The translations under genes and the position numbers were made by a program. 64,000 bases of DNA, from positions 1,500,215 through 1,564,214 of the forward strand of contig BDGG01000007.1 of assembly GCA_001949185.1 (NCBI GenBank). The letters run 5' to 3'. Under the pieces are notes generated by a model that made no database searches, had not been told where the DNA came from, and saw only the letters and a program-made list of their open reading frames with translations. Positions 62,952 to 64,000 of this stretch are shown piece after piece. Position 1 is the stretch's first letter. Every line of letters starts with the position of its first letter. The stretch comes from Ramazzottius varieornatus. Taxonomy: Eukaryota > Tardigrada > Eutardigrada > Parachela > Ramazzottiidae.

Positions 62952-64000
62952 CTGCAAGACTCATACAGGATCGTCTTTGGTTCCTGGGCACACAAACAGC
63001 TCAGAAACTGGGACTGGTGACGTGACGGACGAATGAAGTATCTTGCGTTATCCGACGGTAGATCAAAACCTACGCCTTGTCAGGACAAGGTGCAAGGGTG
63101 GCGCCTTATGAAGCTTTGCGGTAAAGTCTTCGCTCGGCGGTCGGTGTATGTGCTGTTGTTAAGCTTAAGACGCTTATTGCGCACTATGTGATAATTTCGT
63201 CACAAACTTTCAAGAACCACCATGTGCCTTTCGGCACAGAACGACAGCGAGCCATTCGCCCGCGGGAGTTATTCGTGGCATATCAAATGGTCTTACCTTT
63301 CTTCTGCGGTAATTTTCTTCATGGAATAGACGGAAAGACCAGCGGGTAGACCGTAAACCCGGCATTCAGCTGGAAGGCAAATGCCTCTACAGCAATGAAA
63401 GTCATACTTATGGTAGATTAAAGTATGGAAACTATACACGGGAGGAATGTCATTGCAGACGATAATAAGCATGGACGTAACCACACTCTTACTGTGTCAT
63501 AACAAGTCCTTCCTGTTTCTGGAAGAATTCACCAAAAAATGTTCCGAGTACGAGGAGCAGTTAAGGCAAGACCGACCGAGAGCCGTTTCCGGTACATGTA
63601 CCTCGTTTCGGACTTGTGATCATCTTCCAACTATAATAACCTTTGTTTGCCAATTGAGAAGCTAGGCTTTTCGTGGTGCGACAAATTTGAAAAATGTTGC
63701 AAGAATCGCCGGAAGAGACAGAAGATAGGCAACAACAGTATCTTTAAATTTTAAAATTTCCAGTTTTAAACAATCAACAACGAAACGATAATTTCTTTGC
63801 ACCATCTAAAATCCGAGAATCCTAAACGAGACAATTACGTCTTAAAGGAAGCCAGAGTCAAGAGATCTCGCGGTGTAGGATTCAACGAAGGGTCTTTCAG
63901 AATGGAAACTGCGACCTATAGGCAAAGGAGGAAGCTGTCAATTCGAGTGACTTGCAGGACCGGGGAGCTTGACTTACAGAAGCGAGTAGGATTTCTTTCG
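62952..64000. other. Region upstream of JUN to the window edge
   Basis: Promoter-side DNA of JUN. ORFs here are short; one near 63447-63665 (plus) has a charged helix-like segment but no recognisable domain. Confidence 0.4.
63018..63025. promoter_or_regulatory. CRE/AP-1-like site upstream of JUN
   Basis: TGACGTGA lies 67 bases upstream of the JUN start codon. JUN promoters in vertebrates carry TGACATCA-type sites bound by Jun/ATF2, so this could be an autoregulatory element. One 8-base match is weak evidence. Confidence 0.3.

Overview
This is eukaryotic, animal DNA. Genes are built from many short exons joined by GT-AG introns, mostly 50-600 bases long. Reading frames rebuilt across the splice sites give muscle troponin T, the synaptic active-zone protein RIM, a stargazin/TARP-type calcium-channel gamma subunit and c-Jun. 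The source is therefore a bilaterian with muscle and a nervous system. A Smad-like MH2 protein of the Expansion type and a troponin T with a poly-glutamate tail suggest a small-genome ecdysozoan or panarthropod (mite- or tardigrade-like). That placement is inference, and I cannot name a species.

Layout: 1-2.1 kb holds fragments of an unidentified minus-strand gene. From 2.8-5.9 kb (+) there is an N4BP2-like CUE/DUF1771/Smr protein. eEF1A lies at 6.7-8.7 kb (-) with a probable 5'UTR intron. A TARP/claudin-fold gene is at 10.2-12.9 kb (-), with a near-perfect hairpin repeat in one intron. LZIC (+) is at 15.4-16.9 kb. About 6.6 kb without a recognisable gene follows, then the Expansion-like MH2 gene (+, 23.5-26.1 kb) and the HECT ligase UBE3C (+, 26.8-31.2 kb). 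CNNM (-, 32.3-36.0 kb) converges on UBE3C. A broken GPCR TM6/TM7 fragment (-, 36.5-36.9 kb) lies between CNNM and WDR6 (+, 37.5-41.9 kb). RIM (+) occupies 45.0-52.1 kb, followed by a small orphan ORF, DPAGT1 (-), troponin T (-), eEF1B-delta (+) and JUN (-).

For eEF1A, TARP, LZIC, UBE3C, CNNM, WDR6, RIM, DPAGT1, troponin T, eEF1B-delta and JUN the proposed exons join into one open frame from start to stop, with matching splice phases. These models are much firmer than single-ORF calls. Function is mixed: translation (eEF1A, eEF1B-delta, WDR6 in tRNA modification), N-glycosylation (DPAGT1), ubiquitin (UBE3C), Mg transport (CNNM), synapse and muscle (RIM, TARP, troponin T) and transcription (JUN). 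Nothing suggests an operon, a plasmid, a virus or a bacterial-style defence system. The oddities are repeats, gene relics and unidentified exons.
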